From NCBI GenBank assembly GCA_963732865.1, contig CAVTBC010000001.1, positions 310,001 through 374,000 on the forward strand: DNA of 64,000 nt, in the 5' to 3' direction. Position 1 is the first letter of the stretch, and the number at the start of each line of letters is the position of its first letter. Origin of the DNA: JADLGL01 sp963732865. GTDB lineage: Bacteria; Pseudomonadota; Alphaproteobacteria; Rhizobiales; Kaistiaceae. Made by a program: the position numbers and the translations under genes. The notes under the pieces are model-generated. The model did not search any database and was not told where the DNA came from. It was given only the letters and a program-made list of their open reading frames with translations. This document shows positions 16,957-26,773 of the stretch, in pieces.

Positions 16957-17355
16957 TCAGCCCTGCCAGCGCGCCAGCTGGGTGATCTGCACGAGATTGC
17001 CGCAGCCGTCATGGAGCTGGGCGATGGTTGAGCCGGTCACTTCCGTCGGCGGCATGGTGAAGGTACCGCCTTTTCCGTTGATCCGCTCATAATCGCCCTT
17101 CACATCGTCGGTGAAGAACATGACCGCCGGCTGGCCCTGCTTGAAGATGGCTTCCTGATAGGCCTTGCCTGCCGGGTTGTCGTTGAGCGCCAGCTGCAGC
17201 TCGGTACCGTCCGGCTCGTCGGGCGAGGCGACGGTGAGCCAGCGGTAGGGCCCGTTGCTGAAGTCGGCCTTCTTATTCAGACCCAGCACCTCCGTATAGA
17301 AGCGCAGCGCCTTCTCCTGGTCGTCAACATAGATGCTGGTGAGCTTGATCTTCAT
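16957..17355 (-). CDS. VOC (glyoxalase/bleomycin-resistance fold) family protein
   Basis: The 132-residue product has the paired beta-alpha-beta-beta-beta modules of the vicinal-oxygen-chelate superfamily: MKIKLTSIYVDDQEKALRFY at the start and GGTFTMPPTEVTGSTIAQLH, DGCGNLVQITQ at the end. Metal ligand positions are only partly conserved, so it may not be an enzyme. It is placed 46 bases after the AHSA1 gene. Confidence 0.88.
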   Translation of the reverse strand: MKIKLTSIYVDDQEKALRFYTEVLGLNKKADFSNGPYRWLTVASPDEPDGTELQLALNDNPAGKAYQEAIFKQGQPAVMFFTDDVKGDYERINGKGGTFTMPPTEVTGSTIAQLHDGCGNLVQITQLARWQG

Positions 17356-17401
17356 CGTTTTCTCCGGGTGTCATTTTGGGTTGGGCATCCATCAGGACGC
17401 G

Positions 17402-17827
17402 TCAGTCGATCTTGGTCAGCAGTTCTTCCAATGAGGCGATGAAGGTCCGCCATCCGGCCGTCGCACCCTTGAGGGCCTGCTGCTGATCGGGGTGGAACCC
17501 TGACTGCTCCATGCGCAGCCGGGTGCCCGTGCTCGTCGGGGTCAGCGTCCAGGTGACGACGCTTTCGAGGCCATAGGCATCCCATGTGTAGGTGAGCGTC
17601 TTCTCCGGCTCGACGGTCACGACCTCGCAGTCGATGATGATATCGACGTCCGGCTGGGGCTGCCGCTGGAGGTTGAAGCGATGACCTTCGACGGGCTTGA
17701 AGTCGTTCTTCATCAGCCATTCGTCGATCAGATGCGGTTGCGTCAGGGCGCGCCAGATCTTCTCCGGCGGAAAGGCCAGTTCCCGCTCGACGACGACGGA
17801 GCGTGTCTCGGTTTCAGTATCTGTCAC
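17402..17827 (-). CDS. SRPBCC / AHSA1-type domain protein
   Basis: The 141-residue helix-grip protein begins with the AHSA1 signature VVERELAFPPEKIWRALTQP, then HLIDEWLM, and ends with a long ligand-cavity helix (GWRTFIASLEELLTKID). Such proteins bind hydrophobic ligands, but the ligand here is unknown. The GTG start at 17827 overlaps the ArsR stop (GTGA), so translation is coupled. The regulator-plus-AHSA1 pair is a common cassette. Confidence 0.9.
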   Translation of the reverse strand: MTDTETETRSVVVERELAFPPEKIWRALTQPHLIDEWLMKNDFKPVEGHRFNLQRQPQPDVDIIIDCEVVTVEPEKTLTYTWDAYGLESVVTWTLTPTSTGTRLRMEQSGFHPDQQQALKGATAGWRTFIASLEELLTKID

Positions 17828-18147
17828 TGGTCCATCCTTTTGAGCAGGTTTTCAAGATTATCGAACCGGCTCTGCCAGAACCCGGCCATTTCAGTCGTCC
17901 AGTCGACCAACGGCGCCAGAGCATCAAGCTGCGCGCTGTAATGCGTCTGCCTGCCTTCATGGCGGCCACGCACCAGCCCGGCCTCCTTCAGCACCGCGAG
18001 ATGTTTGGAGACCACGGGCTGCGAGACGCCCGCCCCGCCAGTGAGCGCGGCCACGGTCTTCTCGCCTTCCCGACAAAGCCGCTCGAAGAGCGCCCGTCTC
18101 GTGGGATCGGCTAAAGACCGGAAGATTACGTCTTGCACCTCGGACAT
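17824..18147 (-). CDS. ArsR/SmtB-family winged-helix repressor
   Basis: The 107-residue product has the ArsR helix-turn-helix: IFRSLADPTRRALFERLC, VAALTGGAGVSQPVVSKHLA, VLKEAGLVRGRHEGRQTHYS. No CxC metal site is present, which fits the SdpR-like, metal-independent branch that pairs with AHSA1 genes. It probably represses its own operon through repeats at 18160-18194. Confidence 0.92.
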   Translation of the reverse strand: MSEVQDVIFRSLADPTRRALFERLCREGEKTVAALTGGAGVSQPVVSKHLAVLKEAGLVRGRHEGRQTHYSAQLDALAPLVDWTTEMAGFWQSRFDNLENLLKRMDQ

Positions 18148-18159
18148 CCATACCCCGTT

Positions 18160-18194
18160 GGCTATCTGTTAGAGATCAATAGCCGAAGAGCTAT
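18160..18194. promoter_or_regulatory. Candidate ArsR operator
   Basis: GGCTAT at 18160-18165, ATAGCC at 18179-18184 and GCTAT at 18190-18194 form overlapping inverted half-sites (ATAGC-N6-GCTAT and GGCTAT-N13-ATAGCC) just upstream of the ArsR start. This arrangement fits an autoregulatory operator. Confidence 0.45.
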
Positions 18195-18212
18195 GGATGA
18201 GTCAAGCGGGCG

Positions 18213-18650
18213 CTAAAGGCCCATGCCATAGGCATCCATTCCGGCGTCGGGCGGATCGCCCGCCGGTACGAGATGCCAACCCTCAATGCCGCGGCCATAG
18301 GCTTCGCCGGTCAGATGGTCGGCATGCCAATAGTAGAGCGGCCGGCCCTTGTAGGCCCACTGCGTGGCGCCATCGCGGCGCAGGACGATGGTCCAGTCGC
18401 CAGATGGTGACGCACCCTCCCCGGCGGCGAAGGGCGGCCAGAGGACGGCGCAATTGTCGTAGCAGGCGGGAACGCCGTCCACATCGCCATCATAGGTGTA
18501 GAGCGACAGGCCGTCCGGGCCGGCCAGGACGCGCCCAAAATCGGTCACGACCACCGTCGCCGGGCCGTTCGTCGTCTGGGCAAGAGCGACGGTGGCAAAC
18601 CCAGTGAGCAGGACAATGCCGGCCAATCTGATCCAGGGCTGCGACGCCAT
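18213..18650 (-). CDS. Secreted COG4315-type repeat protein
   Basis: The 145-residue product has a signal peptide (LAGIVLLTGFATVALAQ) and two copies of the COG4315 'secreted repeat' module. The first has GLSLYTYDGDVDGVPACYDN followed by CAVLWPPF; the second has GRPLYYWHADHLTGEAYGRG. The paired Cys in the first copy probably forms a disulfide. No lipobox Cys is seen at the cleavage site, so it is likely soluble in the periplasm. The function is unknown. The ATG at 18650 follows GGAGG. Confidence 0.8.
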   Translation of the reverse strand: MASQPWIRLAGIVLLTGFATVALAQTTNGPATVVVTDFGRVLAGPDGLSLYTYDGDVDGVPACYDNCAVLWPPFAAGEGASPSGDWTIVLRRDGATQWAYKGRPLYYWHADHLTGEAYGRGIEGWHLVPAGDPPDAGMDAYGMGL

Positions 18651-18723
18651 CGGACTGCCTCCGCGGTTATGATGCGCGCCGCAGGCGTGCCTCCGCCAAC
18701 TATCATCGCCGACCGGGTCGCCG

Positions 18724-19998
18724 TCAGGCGCCGACGCCGCTCGCCAGCTCCTTGAGTTCCGGGACGTTGAAAGTCGCCAATATCCTGTCGAGGCTGTCGG
18801 CGACACGGGCCAATTCGTGTCCGGCCGGGAAGATGTGCCGCGCGTGACCGGCCATTTCAGCGACGCGCTCGGCCATCACTCGCATCTCCCCCGGGCCCAG
18901 CGGGATCCTGGCAACGTCGCGTAGCATCGTGAAGGTCATGCCGGCATTCACGCCCGGCAGCGCTGCGCCCGCTGGCAGCGAGGCCAAGTGAGAGGCGACG
19001 ACAGGCAGCACTTCCATCAGATCGATCGCCGCATCGACAAACAGGCGTTTGCCGGCACTATCCGCGCCGCGCCCAAAGGCCTGCACGAGACAGCGTAGGA
19101 CATGGCCGTAGACGGAGTTGGCAAGGTCCAGGACGAGCGACGCTTCCGGCGCATCAACCAACATTCGGTGCTCGCCGTGAAACCCGCTGGTCGTCGGATT
19201 GCGCGCCACAGGGAAAGAGGGCTCGAAGGAAGCGTCTTCAGCAATGAAGGAATCGTATTCCTCCCGCACCTTGAGGAAGCGGTTGTAGTGACTATTGTCG
19301 TTGTGGCGCGGTCCGCCTTCGCCCTGTTCGATTATGGTCGCGATCGCAGCCTCGGCGCCCGAAAGATCTGAGATGACGGTGAGCCCCGGGAGCGAAGCGT
19401 CAGAGGGGCCGATCTGCGAGGCGGGGTCGCCGCAGAAAACCAATTCCTCGCCATGGTGGTGGCACAGCACAACGAGCCCGTGACGGATGCCGCGGTAAAG
19501 ATGTCCAACAGTCGCGTAGTCCTGGGCGCTGGGCATCAGCCGCCCTTTGCGTTGGGTGCGATGATATTCGGCCGGATGGACAAACTCAGCGCTGTCGATG
19601 AGTTCACGACCTTCAGGACGCTCGAGATAGATGAAGTGGTCCAGCGTCGCCCGCGAGAATCCGGCTAGTTCCAGCACCACCCCGGATGGGTGATAGCCGG
19701 GCGGGATTGGAAAGTTCGGCCGCGATAGATGGGGCCCGGCGCCGATCGCCGTCGCGAGGTTGCAGGCCAAGGCCAAGTGGGCCATTTCCTCGATCGCAAC
19801 CGAGTTGATCGCCTGGCGCCAGCGCACCACGGTTGCCGCCTGCTGGGCGGTCAGCCCGTCGCGCTCGCCGCGCTTCAACCCCCAGGCGGCGTAGAGGTAG
19901 CAGGCCATCAGATTGTGCTCGATCGCCGCTGCCTCGGCGAGCATGTAGACGAGCTCTTCGCGGGTCTCGATGCGAATCTTCGGCTCAGCGACCGACAT
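18724..19998 (-). CDS. Ferritin-like diiron protein resembling VioB/iminophenyl-pyruvate dimer synthase domain
   Basis: The 424-residue product starts with the ferritin-like signature AAAIEHNLMACYLYAAWGLK and continues with VAIEEMAHLALACNLATAIG and GPHLSRPNFPIPPGYHP. This matches the four-helix domain found in VioB/StaD-type enzymes and in many uncharacterised proteins. Candidate ligands are the Glu and His of EH and EEMAH. In violacein and rebeccamycin synthesis the domain couples two imine molecules, but no such pathway genes are nearby, so the substrate here is unknown. Confidence 0.8.
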   Translation of the reverse strand: MSVAEPKIRIETREELVYMLAEAAAIEHNLMACYLYAAWGLKRGERDGLTAQQAATVVRWRQAINSVAIEEMAHLALACNLATAIGAGPHLSRPNFPIPPGYHPSGVVLELAGFSRATLDHFIYLERPEGRELIDSAEFVHPAEYHRTQRKGRLMPSAQDYATVGHLYRGIRHGLVVLCHHHGEELVFCGDPASQIGPSDASLPGLTVISDLSGAEAAIATIIEQGEGGPRHNDNSHYNRFLKVREEYDSFIAEDASFEPSFPVARNPTTSGFHGEHRMLVDAPEASLVLDLANSVYGHVLRCLVQAFGRGADSAGKRLFVDAAIDLMEVLPVVASHLASLPAGAALPGVNAGMTFTMLRDVARIPLGPGEMRVMAERVAEMAGHARHIFPAGHELARVADSLDRILATFNVPELKELASGVGA

Positions 19999-20078
19999 GC
20001 GCCAACCTCTGCGACCACATGGCCGTCGGCTGGGTTATTGCGCTTGGCTCGGAAAGACAACCAATTCGTCGCGCTTAA

Positions 20079-20165
20079 TGGTGCGGGCGGTGGGGGTCGA
20101 ACCCACACGGGACGAAGCCCGAGGGATTTTAAGTCCCTTGCGTCTACCAGTTCCGCCACGCCCGC
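20079..20165 (-). tRNA. tRNA-Leu, anticodon TAA
   Basis: Read on the minus strand, the acceptor stem GCGGGCG pairs with CGCCCGC, followed by ACCA encoded in the DNA. The anticodon stem GGGA/TCCC encloses the loop CTTAAAA, giving anticodon TAA. The long variable arm (CGGGCTTCGTCCCG) and the T-arm GTGGGTTCGACCCCCAC are typical of tRNA-Leu. The length is 87 bases. Confidence 0.97.
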
Positions 20166-20204
20166 ACGCCGTTTGGCCTAGGCCGCGCCCGGCATGAGAT
20201 CAAG

Positions 20205-20966
20205 CTAGGGCGCGGCGTCGGGATCGGTTTCTATCGCGAGTGCAAGACCTGCCAGCATCGCTTCCACCGCGTCGGCCGCCGCGGCGAGCTTGGCCCCATC
20301 GCGCGAGCGAAGGACGATGTCGGCGCGAAAGCCGCTGGGGCTGACCTTGGGATAGCTGCCGATGGTGACCTCGGGGAAGCGCCGCTGAACCTCGCCAAGT
20401 GGTGCGGCGAAGGCGCCCTCGCCTGCCAGAACCGGTATCGTCCGGGACGCGACCTTGCTCCCCGTCGGCAGGATTTGAGCGAGCTCGCCAAGCATCGCCT
20501 TCATGATCGCCGGGACGCCGGCCAGCACATGCACATTGCCGATGATGAAGCCGGGCGCCGCGGAAACCGGGTTGGCGATCAGCGCCGCACCTTCGGGGAT
20601 CCGCGCCATCCGCAGACGCGGCGGCGTCAGCGCGATCTCGCCATAACGGTCGCGCAGCATTGCGACCGCACGCGGGTCCTCGATCAGCGGCACGGCGAAG
20701 GCGCCGGCGATGCCCTCTGCGGTGATGTCGTCATGGGTCGGCCCGATGCCGCCGGTGGTGAAGACAAGGGCGTATGCCGCCCGCAGGGCATTGACCGCTG
20801 CGACGATTGCCTCCCGCCGGTCGGACACGACGCGCACCTCGCAAAGGTCGATGCCGCGTTCGGTCAGGAAGTCGGCGATTGTGCCGGTATTGGTATCCTT
20901 CGTGCGACCGGAGAGAATTTCGTCGCCGATAACGACCAGGCCGGCTGTGATGATGCCTTCGTTCAT
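20205..20966 (-). CDS. CinA-like / molybdopterin-binding (MoCF) domain protein
   Basis: The 253-residue product contains a MoCF_biosynth fold: GLVVIGDEILSGRTKDTNTG, FTTGGIGPTHDDITAEGIAG and NVHVLAGVPAIMKAM. This is the CinA N-terminal domain, related to nucleotide pyrophosphatases and MogA/MoeA. The C-terminal NMN-deamidase domain is absent, which is the stand-alone form common in alphaproteobacteria. The start is ATG at 20966. It is divergent from map with a short shared promoter region. Confidence 0.9.
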   Translation of the reverse strand: MNEGIITAGLVVIGDEILSGRTKDTNTGTIADFLTERGIDLCEVRVVSDRREAIVAAVNALRAAYALVFTTGGIGPTHDDITAEGIAGAFAVPLIEDPRAVAMLRDRYGEIALTPPRLRMARIPEGAALIANPVSAAPGFIIGNVHVLAGVPAIMKAMLGELAQILPTGSKVASRTIPVLAGEGAFAAPLGEVQRRFPEVTIGSYPKVSPSGFRADIVLRSRDGAKLAAAADAVEAMLAGLALAIETDPDAAP

Positions 20967-21071
20967 AGGTAACTCTTTGCCGAACCGCGTTCAAAGACCA
21001 TATGAAAGCCTTATCCACCCTCGCTTCGTCCACGCCAATGGGTTAGTCTTGGCGCAAATCGGGACTCTCAG

Positions 21072-21902
21072 ATGGTCAGTTACGTCGAGGCCGACAGCGC
21101 TCCAAGCCGGAACAGCGGCCAGATCAAGCTTCACTCGAAGGACGACTTCGTCGCGATGCATCGCGCCGGGCGGCTCACGGCCGAATGCCTGGATGCGGTG
21201 ACGTCCCTGATCCGTCCCGGCGTCACCACCGACCTGATCGACGAATTTGTCTATCAGTTCGCTCTCGATCATGGCGCCTTGCCCGCGACGCTCGGCTATC
21301 GCGGCTATTGGAAGTCCACCTGCACTTCGGTCAATCACGTTGTCTGTCACGGGATTCCCGGCCCCAAACCAATGCGTGACGGCGATATCGTCAATATCGA
21401 CGTAACGCTGATCGTCGACGGCTGGCACGGCGATTCGAGCCGCATGTATCCGGTCGGCGAAGTGAAGCGCGCTGCGCAGCGGCTGATGGACGTGACCTAT
21501 GAGGCGATGATGCGCGGCATTGCCGAGATCAAGCCGGGCGCCACGATAGGCGATATCGGCGCCGCCATCCAGGACTACGCCGAGGCGGAGCGTTGCAGCG
21601 TCGTCCGCGACTTCTGCGGCCATGGCGTCGGCCGCCTGTTCCACGACGAGCCGAACATCCTGCATTACGGGCATCGCGGTGACGGGGCCGAGTTGAAGTC
21701 AGGGATGATTTTCACGGTCGAGCCGATGATCAATCTCGGCCGGCCGCAGGTGAAGGTGTTGCCGGACGGCTGGACCGCGGTCACCCGCGACCGCTCGCTA
21801 TCGGCGCAGTTCGAGCACTCGGTCGGCGTCACCGAGGACGGCGTCGAGATCTTCACGCTGTCGCCTGCCGGCCTCGATCGCCCCCCATACGATCTCGCCT
21901 GA
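21072..21902 (+). CDS. map: Type I methionine aminopeptidase
   Basis: It removes the initiator Met from nascent proteins. The 276-residue pita-bread enzyme carries the metal ligands in VNIDVTLIVDGWHGDSSRMY (two Asp), CGHGVGRLFHDEPNILHYG (His), FTVEPMINLG (Glu) and AQFEHSVGV (Glu). A 25-residue N-terminal extension precedes the core. Its stop overlaps the radC start by one base (TGATG), so the two are translationally coupled. Confidence 0.97.
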   Translation: MVSYVEADSAPSRNSGQIKLHSKDDFVAMHRAGRLTAECLDAVTSLIRPGVTTDLIDEFVYQFALDHGALPATLGYRGYWKSTCTSVNHVVCHGIPGPKPMRDGDIVNIDVTLIVDGWHGDSSRMYPVGEVKRAAQRLMDVTYEAMMRGIAEIKPGATIGDIGAAIQDYAEAERCSVVRDFCGHGVGRLFHDEPNILHYGHRGDGAELKSGMIFTVEPMINLGRPQVKVLPDGWTAVTRDRSLSAQFEHSVGVTEDGVEIFTLSPAGLDRPPYDLA

Positions 21903-22603
21903 TGCCGTCAGACGGCCGGGATTCCGATCCTGAGCCGCACTATCTGGGTCACCGCGCCCGGCTCACGGAACGTTTCCGTGCGGGCGGTGGCGAAACGCTG
22001 CCGGACTATGAGCTCCTCGAGTTGATCCTGTTCCAGGCGCTGCCGCGGCGGGACACCAAGCCGCTGGCCAAGGAACTCCTCAAGCGCTTCGGTAGTTTCT
22101 CCGCCGTCCTCGCCGCGCCGGAAGAGCGGTTGCGTGAAGTCGAAGGCGTCGGTGACAAGGTGGCACTCCACCTCAAGCTGATCCAGGCGGCGGCGGCGCG
22201 CTACGCGCGTGACGCTGTGCGGGACCGGCCGCTGCTCTCATCCTGGCAGGCGGTCATCGACTATTGTCGCGCGGCGATGGCCTATGCCGAGCGCGAGCAA
22301 TTCCGCATCCTCTTCCTCGACAAGAAGAACGGCCTCATCGCCGACGAGGTGCAACAGACCGGCACGGTCGATCACACGCCGGTCTATCCGCGTGAGGTCG
22401 TCAAGCGCGCCTTGGAACTTTCAGCGACCGCGCTGATCCTGGTGCACAACCATCCCTCGGGAGACCCGCAGCCCTCGCGCGCGGACATCGACATGACCGC
22501 AAGGATCGTCGATATCGCCAAGCCGCTTGGCATTGTCATCCATGATCACATTATCGTCGGCAGCGGCGGCCATGCCAGCTTCAAGGCACTCGGCCTGATC
22601 TGA
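21902..22603 (+). CDS. radC: RadC/JAB-domain protein (MPN+ metal site)
   Basis: The 233-residue product has an N-terminal helix-hairpin-helix region (LAAPEERLREVEGVGDKVAL) and a C-terminal JAB1/MPN metal site, HNHPSGDPQPSRADIDMT. The true role of RadC remains unclear; the historic link to DNA repair was withdrawn. The downstream hairpin GGGCCGG/CCGGCCC at 22613-22633 may end the map-radC transcript. Confidence 0.94.
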   Translation: MPSDGRDSDPEPHYLGHRARLTERFRAGGGETLPDYELLELILFQALPRRDTKPLAKELLKRFGSFSAVLAAPEERLREVEGVGDKVALHLKLIQAAAARYARDAVRDRPLLSSWQAVIDYCRAAMAYAEREQFRILFLDKKNGLIADEVQQTGTVDHTPVYPREVVKRALELSATALILVHNHPSGDPQPSRADIDMTARIVDIAKPLGIVIHDHIIVGSGGHASFKALGLI

Positions 22604-22612
22604 GGGATCGGC

Positions 22613-22633
22613 GGGCCGGAGCGCCCCCGGCCC
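22613..22633. terminator. GC-rich hairpin after radC
   Basis: GGGCCGG (22613-22619) pairs with CCGGCCC (22627-22633) ten bases after the radC stop and before the convergent DHFR-like stop. There is no T tract. Confidence 0.4.
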
Positions 22634-22644
22634 CCCAATTGGCC

Positions 22645-23193
22645 TTACGCGCGGGCGTAGGTCGAGACGACGTTGCCCTTGCTGGTGCGGAAGGTGTCGA
22701 CGAGCGTCAGACGCGTGACCGGATCGTCCGGCGCGAATAGATGCCTCAGGCCACTGCCGGCAATCACCGGGTGGCTGATGAGGGTGAGTTCATCGAGAAG
22801 ACCGGCAAAGAGGAGTTCGCGGACGATCGTGATGCCGGCCATGGCCGCGATTTCTCCGCCGGGCTTGTCTTTGAGCGCCCGCACGAAGCCGTGCAATTCG
22901 TCCTCGATCAGGGAGGCGTTCTGCCAGGACAGCGGTCCCTTCAGGGTCCGCGAAGCGACGAATTTCGGTACGTTATTGATGAAGCCCGCAAAATCCATGT
23001 CGGCCCCGGCATCCGGCCAGAAGCCGGACCATTCCTGATAGCCGACGCGGCCAAGAAGGACGGTGTCGGTCTTGGCCATGACCTGACCCAGGGCCGCGCC
23101 CAACTCGTCGTCGAATGCGTCGAACTGCCAGAGATTGGGCGCCTCGACGACGCCGTCGATGGAGTGGAAAAGGCCGGCGGTCAATTTGCGCAT
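22645..23193 (-). CDS. Dihydrofolate-reductase-fold (RibD C-terminal-like) protein
   Basis: The 182-residue product begins MRKLTAGLFHSIDGVVEAPN, the usual start of the RibD_C/DHFR-like reductase family, and contains DTVLLGRVGYQEWSGFWP and KFVASRTL. The C-terminal EIAAMAGITIVRELLFAGLL is the NADPH-binding helix region with an altered glycine motif. The substrate is unknown. The ATG at 23193 has GGGAG upstream. Confidence 0.88.
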   Translation of the reverse strand: MRKLTAGLFHSIDGVVEAPNLWQFDAFDDELGAALGQVMAKTDTVLLGRVGYQEWSGFWPDAGADMDFAGFINNVPKFVASRTLKGPLSWQNASLIEDELHGFVRALKDKPGGEIAAMAGITIVRELLFAGLLDELTLISHPVIAGSGLRHLFAPDDPVTRLTLVDTFRTSKGNVVSTYARA

Positions 23194-23310
23194 GATTGTG
23201 CTCCCATTGTCAGCGGCGTCCGCCATTGGACGCCGTCAACTGCATGACGAGCGAAACGCGGCCGGATCGACATTTGCGTCAGATCTTTTCCGCGGCCCCA
23301 TCGCATTTTG

Positions 23311-26300
23311 CTAAGCGCCCGCTTCCTTCGGCGCGAGGACAATGATGAGGTCCTTCGCCTCGACGGCACCACCCGGATGGATGAGGATTTCCTCGACCAC
23401 ACCGTCGATCGCGGCGTGCTGGGATGTCTCCATCTTCATCGCCTCGATGGTGAAGAGCGGATCGCCGGCCTTGACCGGCTGGCCGACCTTGACGGCGATT
23501 GTAGCGACGACGCCCGGCATCGGGGCCGCGACGTGGCCGGGCTCGTTCTCTGACGCCTTGCGGCGTACCGGGATGTTAGCGGCGGCGTCGCGATCGGGGA
23601 CGCGGATCATGCGCGGCTGGCCGTTGAGCTCGAAGAAGACGCGGGCCTGGCCCTCCTCGTCGACATCACCGACGACCTGGAGACGAACGACCAGCGTCTT
23701 GCCCGGCTCGAAGTCGATCGAGATCTCGTCGCCGCTGGCCATGCCGTAGAAATAGACCGGCGTCGGCAGATAGGTGACCGGGCCGTATTTGCTGATCGCC
23801 GCCGCGAACTCGACGAAGACCTTCGGGTACATGAGATAGGAGGCGAACTCGGTGTCGCTGATCTCGCGGCCGACGAGCCCCTCGGCCTCCTTCCGCTCCG
23901 CCTCGAGATCGGCGTCGGGAAGCAGCGAGCCCGGCCGCACGGTGATCGCCGCCTCGCCCTTCAGCACCTTCTCCTGCAGCGCCTTCGGCCAGCCGCCCGG
24001 CGGCTGACCGAGATCGCCATGCATCATCTCGACGACCGATTGCGGGAAGGCAATCTCGACGTCCGGATCGACGACGTCATCCGGCGTCAGATCCTGCGAC
24101 ACCATCATCAACGCCATGTCGCCGACGACCTTCGACGACGGCGTCACCTTGACGATGTCGCCGAAGAGCTGGTTGGCGGCATGATAGGCCTTGGCGACCT
24201 TGTGCCACTTGCCGGTGAGCCCGAGGCCGCGCGCCTGTTCGCGCAGATTGGTATATTGACCGCCCGGCATCTCGTGGAGATAGACCTCCGACGCGCCAGA
24301 TTTGAGGTCGCTCTCGAACGACGCATACTGGCCACGCACGGCTTCCCAATAGAAGCTGAGTTCGCGGATCGTTTCCATCGAAAGACCGGTCGAATATTCG
24401 GTGCTCTCAAGCGCGGCGACCAGTGAGCCCAGGCAGGGCTGCGACACGGTTCCCGACATGGAGTCGATCGCGGCATCGAAGGCGTCGACGCCGGCTTCCA
24501 CCGCGGCAAGCACGGTGGCGCCGGAAACGCCGGACGTATCGTGGGTGTGGAGATGGATCGGCAGGCCCACCTCCTCCTTCAGCGCCTTGAGCAGCACCGT
24601 CGCGGCCGGCGCCCGAAGCAGCCCCGCCATATCCTTGATGCCGAGGATGTGGCAGCCGGCGGCCTCCAACTCCTTGGCAAGCTTGACGTAATAGCTGAGC
24701 GAATATTTCGATCGGTTCGGATCGAGGATGTCGCCGGTGTAGCAGATCGCGCCCTCGGCGATCATGCCCTCCTCATTCACGGCGTCGATCGCGACGCGCA
24801 TGTTCTCGACCCAATTGAGGCAGTCGAAGATGCGGAAGATATCCATCCCCGCGCTCGCCGCCTGCTTGACGAAATAGCGAACGACGTTGTCCGGATAGTT
24901 CTTGTAGCCGACGGCGTTGGCGCCCCGGAACAGCATCTGCAGCAGGATGTTCGGGACGCGCTGGCGGAGCTGCGCCAAGCGTTCCCACGGATCCTCCGTG
25001 ACGAAGCGCATCGCGACATCGAACGTGGCGCCGCCCCAGCACTCGAGCGACAGCAGCTCCGGCAGACCGGTCGCATAGCCTTCGGCGGCGTGGATAATGT
25101 CGTAGCTGCGGAACCGAGTCGCCAACAGCGACTGATGCGCATCGCGCATCGTCGTATCGGTGACCAACGGCCGCTTCTGCTCCAGCATCCAATCGGCGAA
25201 GCCTTTCGGTCCGAGCCGGTCGAAGAGCTGCTTGGTACCCTCCCTCGGCGGACCGTCGAAGCGCGGCGGCGCGGGCTTGGCCGATCCCGGCATCGGCTCG
25301 GCACGGCCGCGGACTTCCGGATGGCCGTTGACGGTCACGTCCGCGATGTAGGTGGCGATGAGCGAGGCGCGGTCGACACGCGGCGGATAGCGGAAGAGTT
25401 CGGGCGTTTCGTCGATGAACCGCGTCGTCACCTCATTGGCGCGGAAGCGCGGATGCTCCATCACGGCCTCGAGGAACGGCAGATTGGTGGCGACGCCGCG
25501 GATGCGATATTCGCGCACCGCCCGCAGCATGCGCGAGATCGCCTCTTCCGGCGTCGGCGCCCAGGCCGTGATCTTCTCGAGCAACGGATCGTAGAAGCGT
25601 GTGACGACCGCGCCCGAATAGGCCGTGCCGCCATCGACGCGGATGCCAAAGCCGAAGGCGCCGCGATAGGCGGTGATGCGGCCATAGTCCGGGATGAAGT
25701 TGTTTTCCGGGTTCTCGGTGGTGATCCGGCACTGCAAGGCATTGCCGTCGAGGATGATCTTGTCTTGCGTCGGGACGCCGGTCTCCTCGACCCTGCCGAT
25801 ATGGCCGCCCTCGGCGATGCGGATCTGGGCCTTGACGATGTCGATGCCGGTCACGACCTCGGTGACCGTGTGCTCGACCTGGATGCGCGGATTGACCTCG
25901 ATGAAATAGAAGGCGCCCGTGTCGGCATCGAGCAGGAACTCGACGGTGCCGGCGCCAATATAGTCGGTCGCCCGGCCGATCTTCAGCGCGGCCTCGGCCA
26001 TCGCCTCGCGGGTTTCGTTGTCGAGATAGGCAGCCGGCGCGCGCTCGATCACTTTCTGATGGCGGCGCTGCACGGAGCAATCGCGCTCGAACAGGTGGAC
26101 CAGATTGCCGTGGGTGTCGCCGAGGATCTGCACCTCGATGTGGCGGGCCCGGCGCACGAGCTTCTCGAAATAGACTTCGTCCTTGCCGAAGGCCGCAGCG
26201 GCCTCGCGGCGCGCCGAGCGGACGGTTTCGATCAGCTTGTCGCCGCTTTCGATCGGCCGCATGCCGCGGCCACCGCCGCCCCATGAGGCCTTCAGCATGA

Positions 26301-26773
26301 CCGGATAGCCGATCCCTTCGGCAAGGCGCTCGAGCTGATCTCGGGTCGGTTGGCAGCGGTTCGGTTGCCGGCACCACCGGCACGCCTACGGAAACGGCAA
26401 GATTACGGGCGGAGACCTTGTTGCCCAGGCTGCGCATCGTTTCAGGCTGGGGGCCAACGAAGGTGATCCCAGCTTCGGCGCAGGCTTCAGCAAATTCAGG
26501 GCTTTCGGAAAGGAATCCATAGCCGGGGTGAATGGCATCGACGCGGGTCTCCTTGGCGACCCGGATGATCTCGTCGATGTCGAGATAGGCCTCGATCGGA
26601 CCCTTTCCCTCACCGACGCGATAGGCCTCGTCGGCCTTGAAACGATGCAAGGACAGCTTGTCCTCTTCGGCGTAGATCGCGACGTTCTCGATACCGAGTT
26701 CGGTAGCAGCCCGGAAAATGCGGATTGCGATTTCGGATCGATTGGCGACGAGGAGGCGCTTGATGTCTTTCAA
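23311..26773 (-). CDS. pyc: Pyruvate carboxylase, frameshifted in this sequence
   Basis: This biotin enzyme makes oxaloacetate from pyruvate, bicarbonate and ATP. Domains run in order: biotin carboxylase (start KDIKRLLVANRSEIAIRIFR; ATP-grasp loop KASWGGGGRGM), carboxyltransferase (KRPLVTDTTMRDAHQSLLAT), and biotinyl domain with Lys in FTIEAMKMETSQ. One extra base breaks the frame: removing T at 26341 (A on the coding strand) joins LPTDP to DQLERLAEGIGYPVM. Corrected, the gene encodes about 1153 residues, the normal length. The start is probably TTG at 26773, though upstream codons stay open. It is divergent from gcl. A 581-residue plus-strand reading frame inside it is an antisense shadow. 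Confidence 0.95.

Noticed and set aside
18724..19998. A violacein-type biosynthetic cluster
   Set aside because: Only the ferritin-like protein is present. Neighbours are a secreted repeat protein, a tRNA and housekeeping genes.
20079..20165. tRNA-Leu as an integration site for a mobile element
   Set aside because: No integrase, no repeated 3' tRNA fragment and no shift in gene content is seen on either side.
24541..26286. A 581-codon plus-strand open frame inside pyc
   Set aside because: It is antisense to a conserved enzyme, has an Arg/Asp/Gly-rich composition typical of shadow frames in GC-rich DNA, and shows no family motif.
26341..26341. Programmed frameshifting in pyc (and moaA, PQQ dehydrogenase)
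   Set aside because: No slippery heptamer or downstream pseudoknot is evident, and none of these families uses recoding. Single-base error explains all cases.
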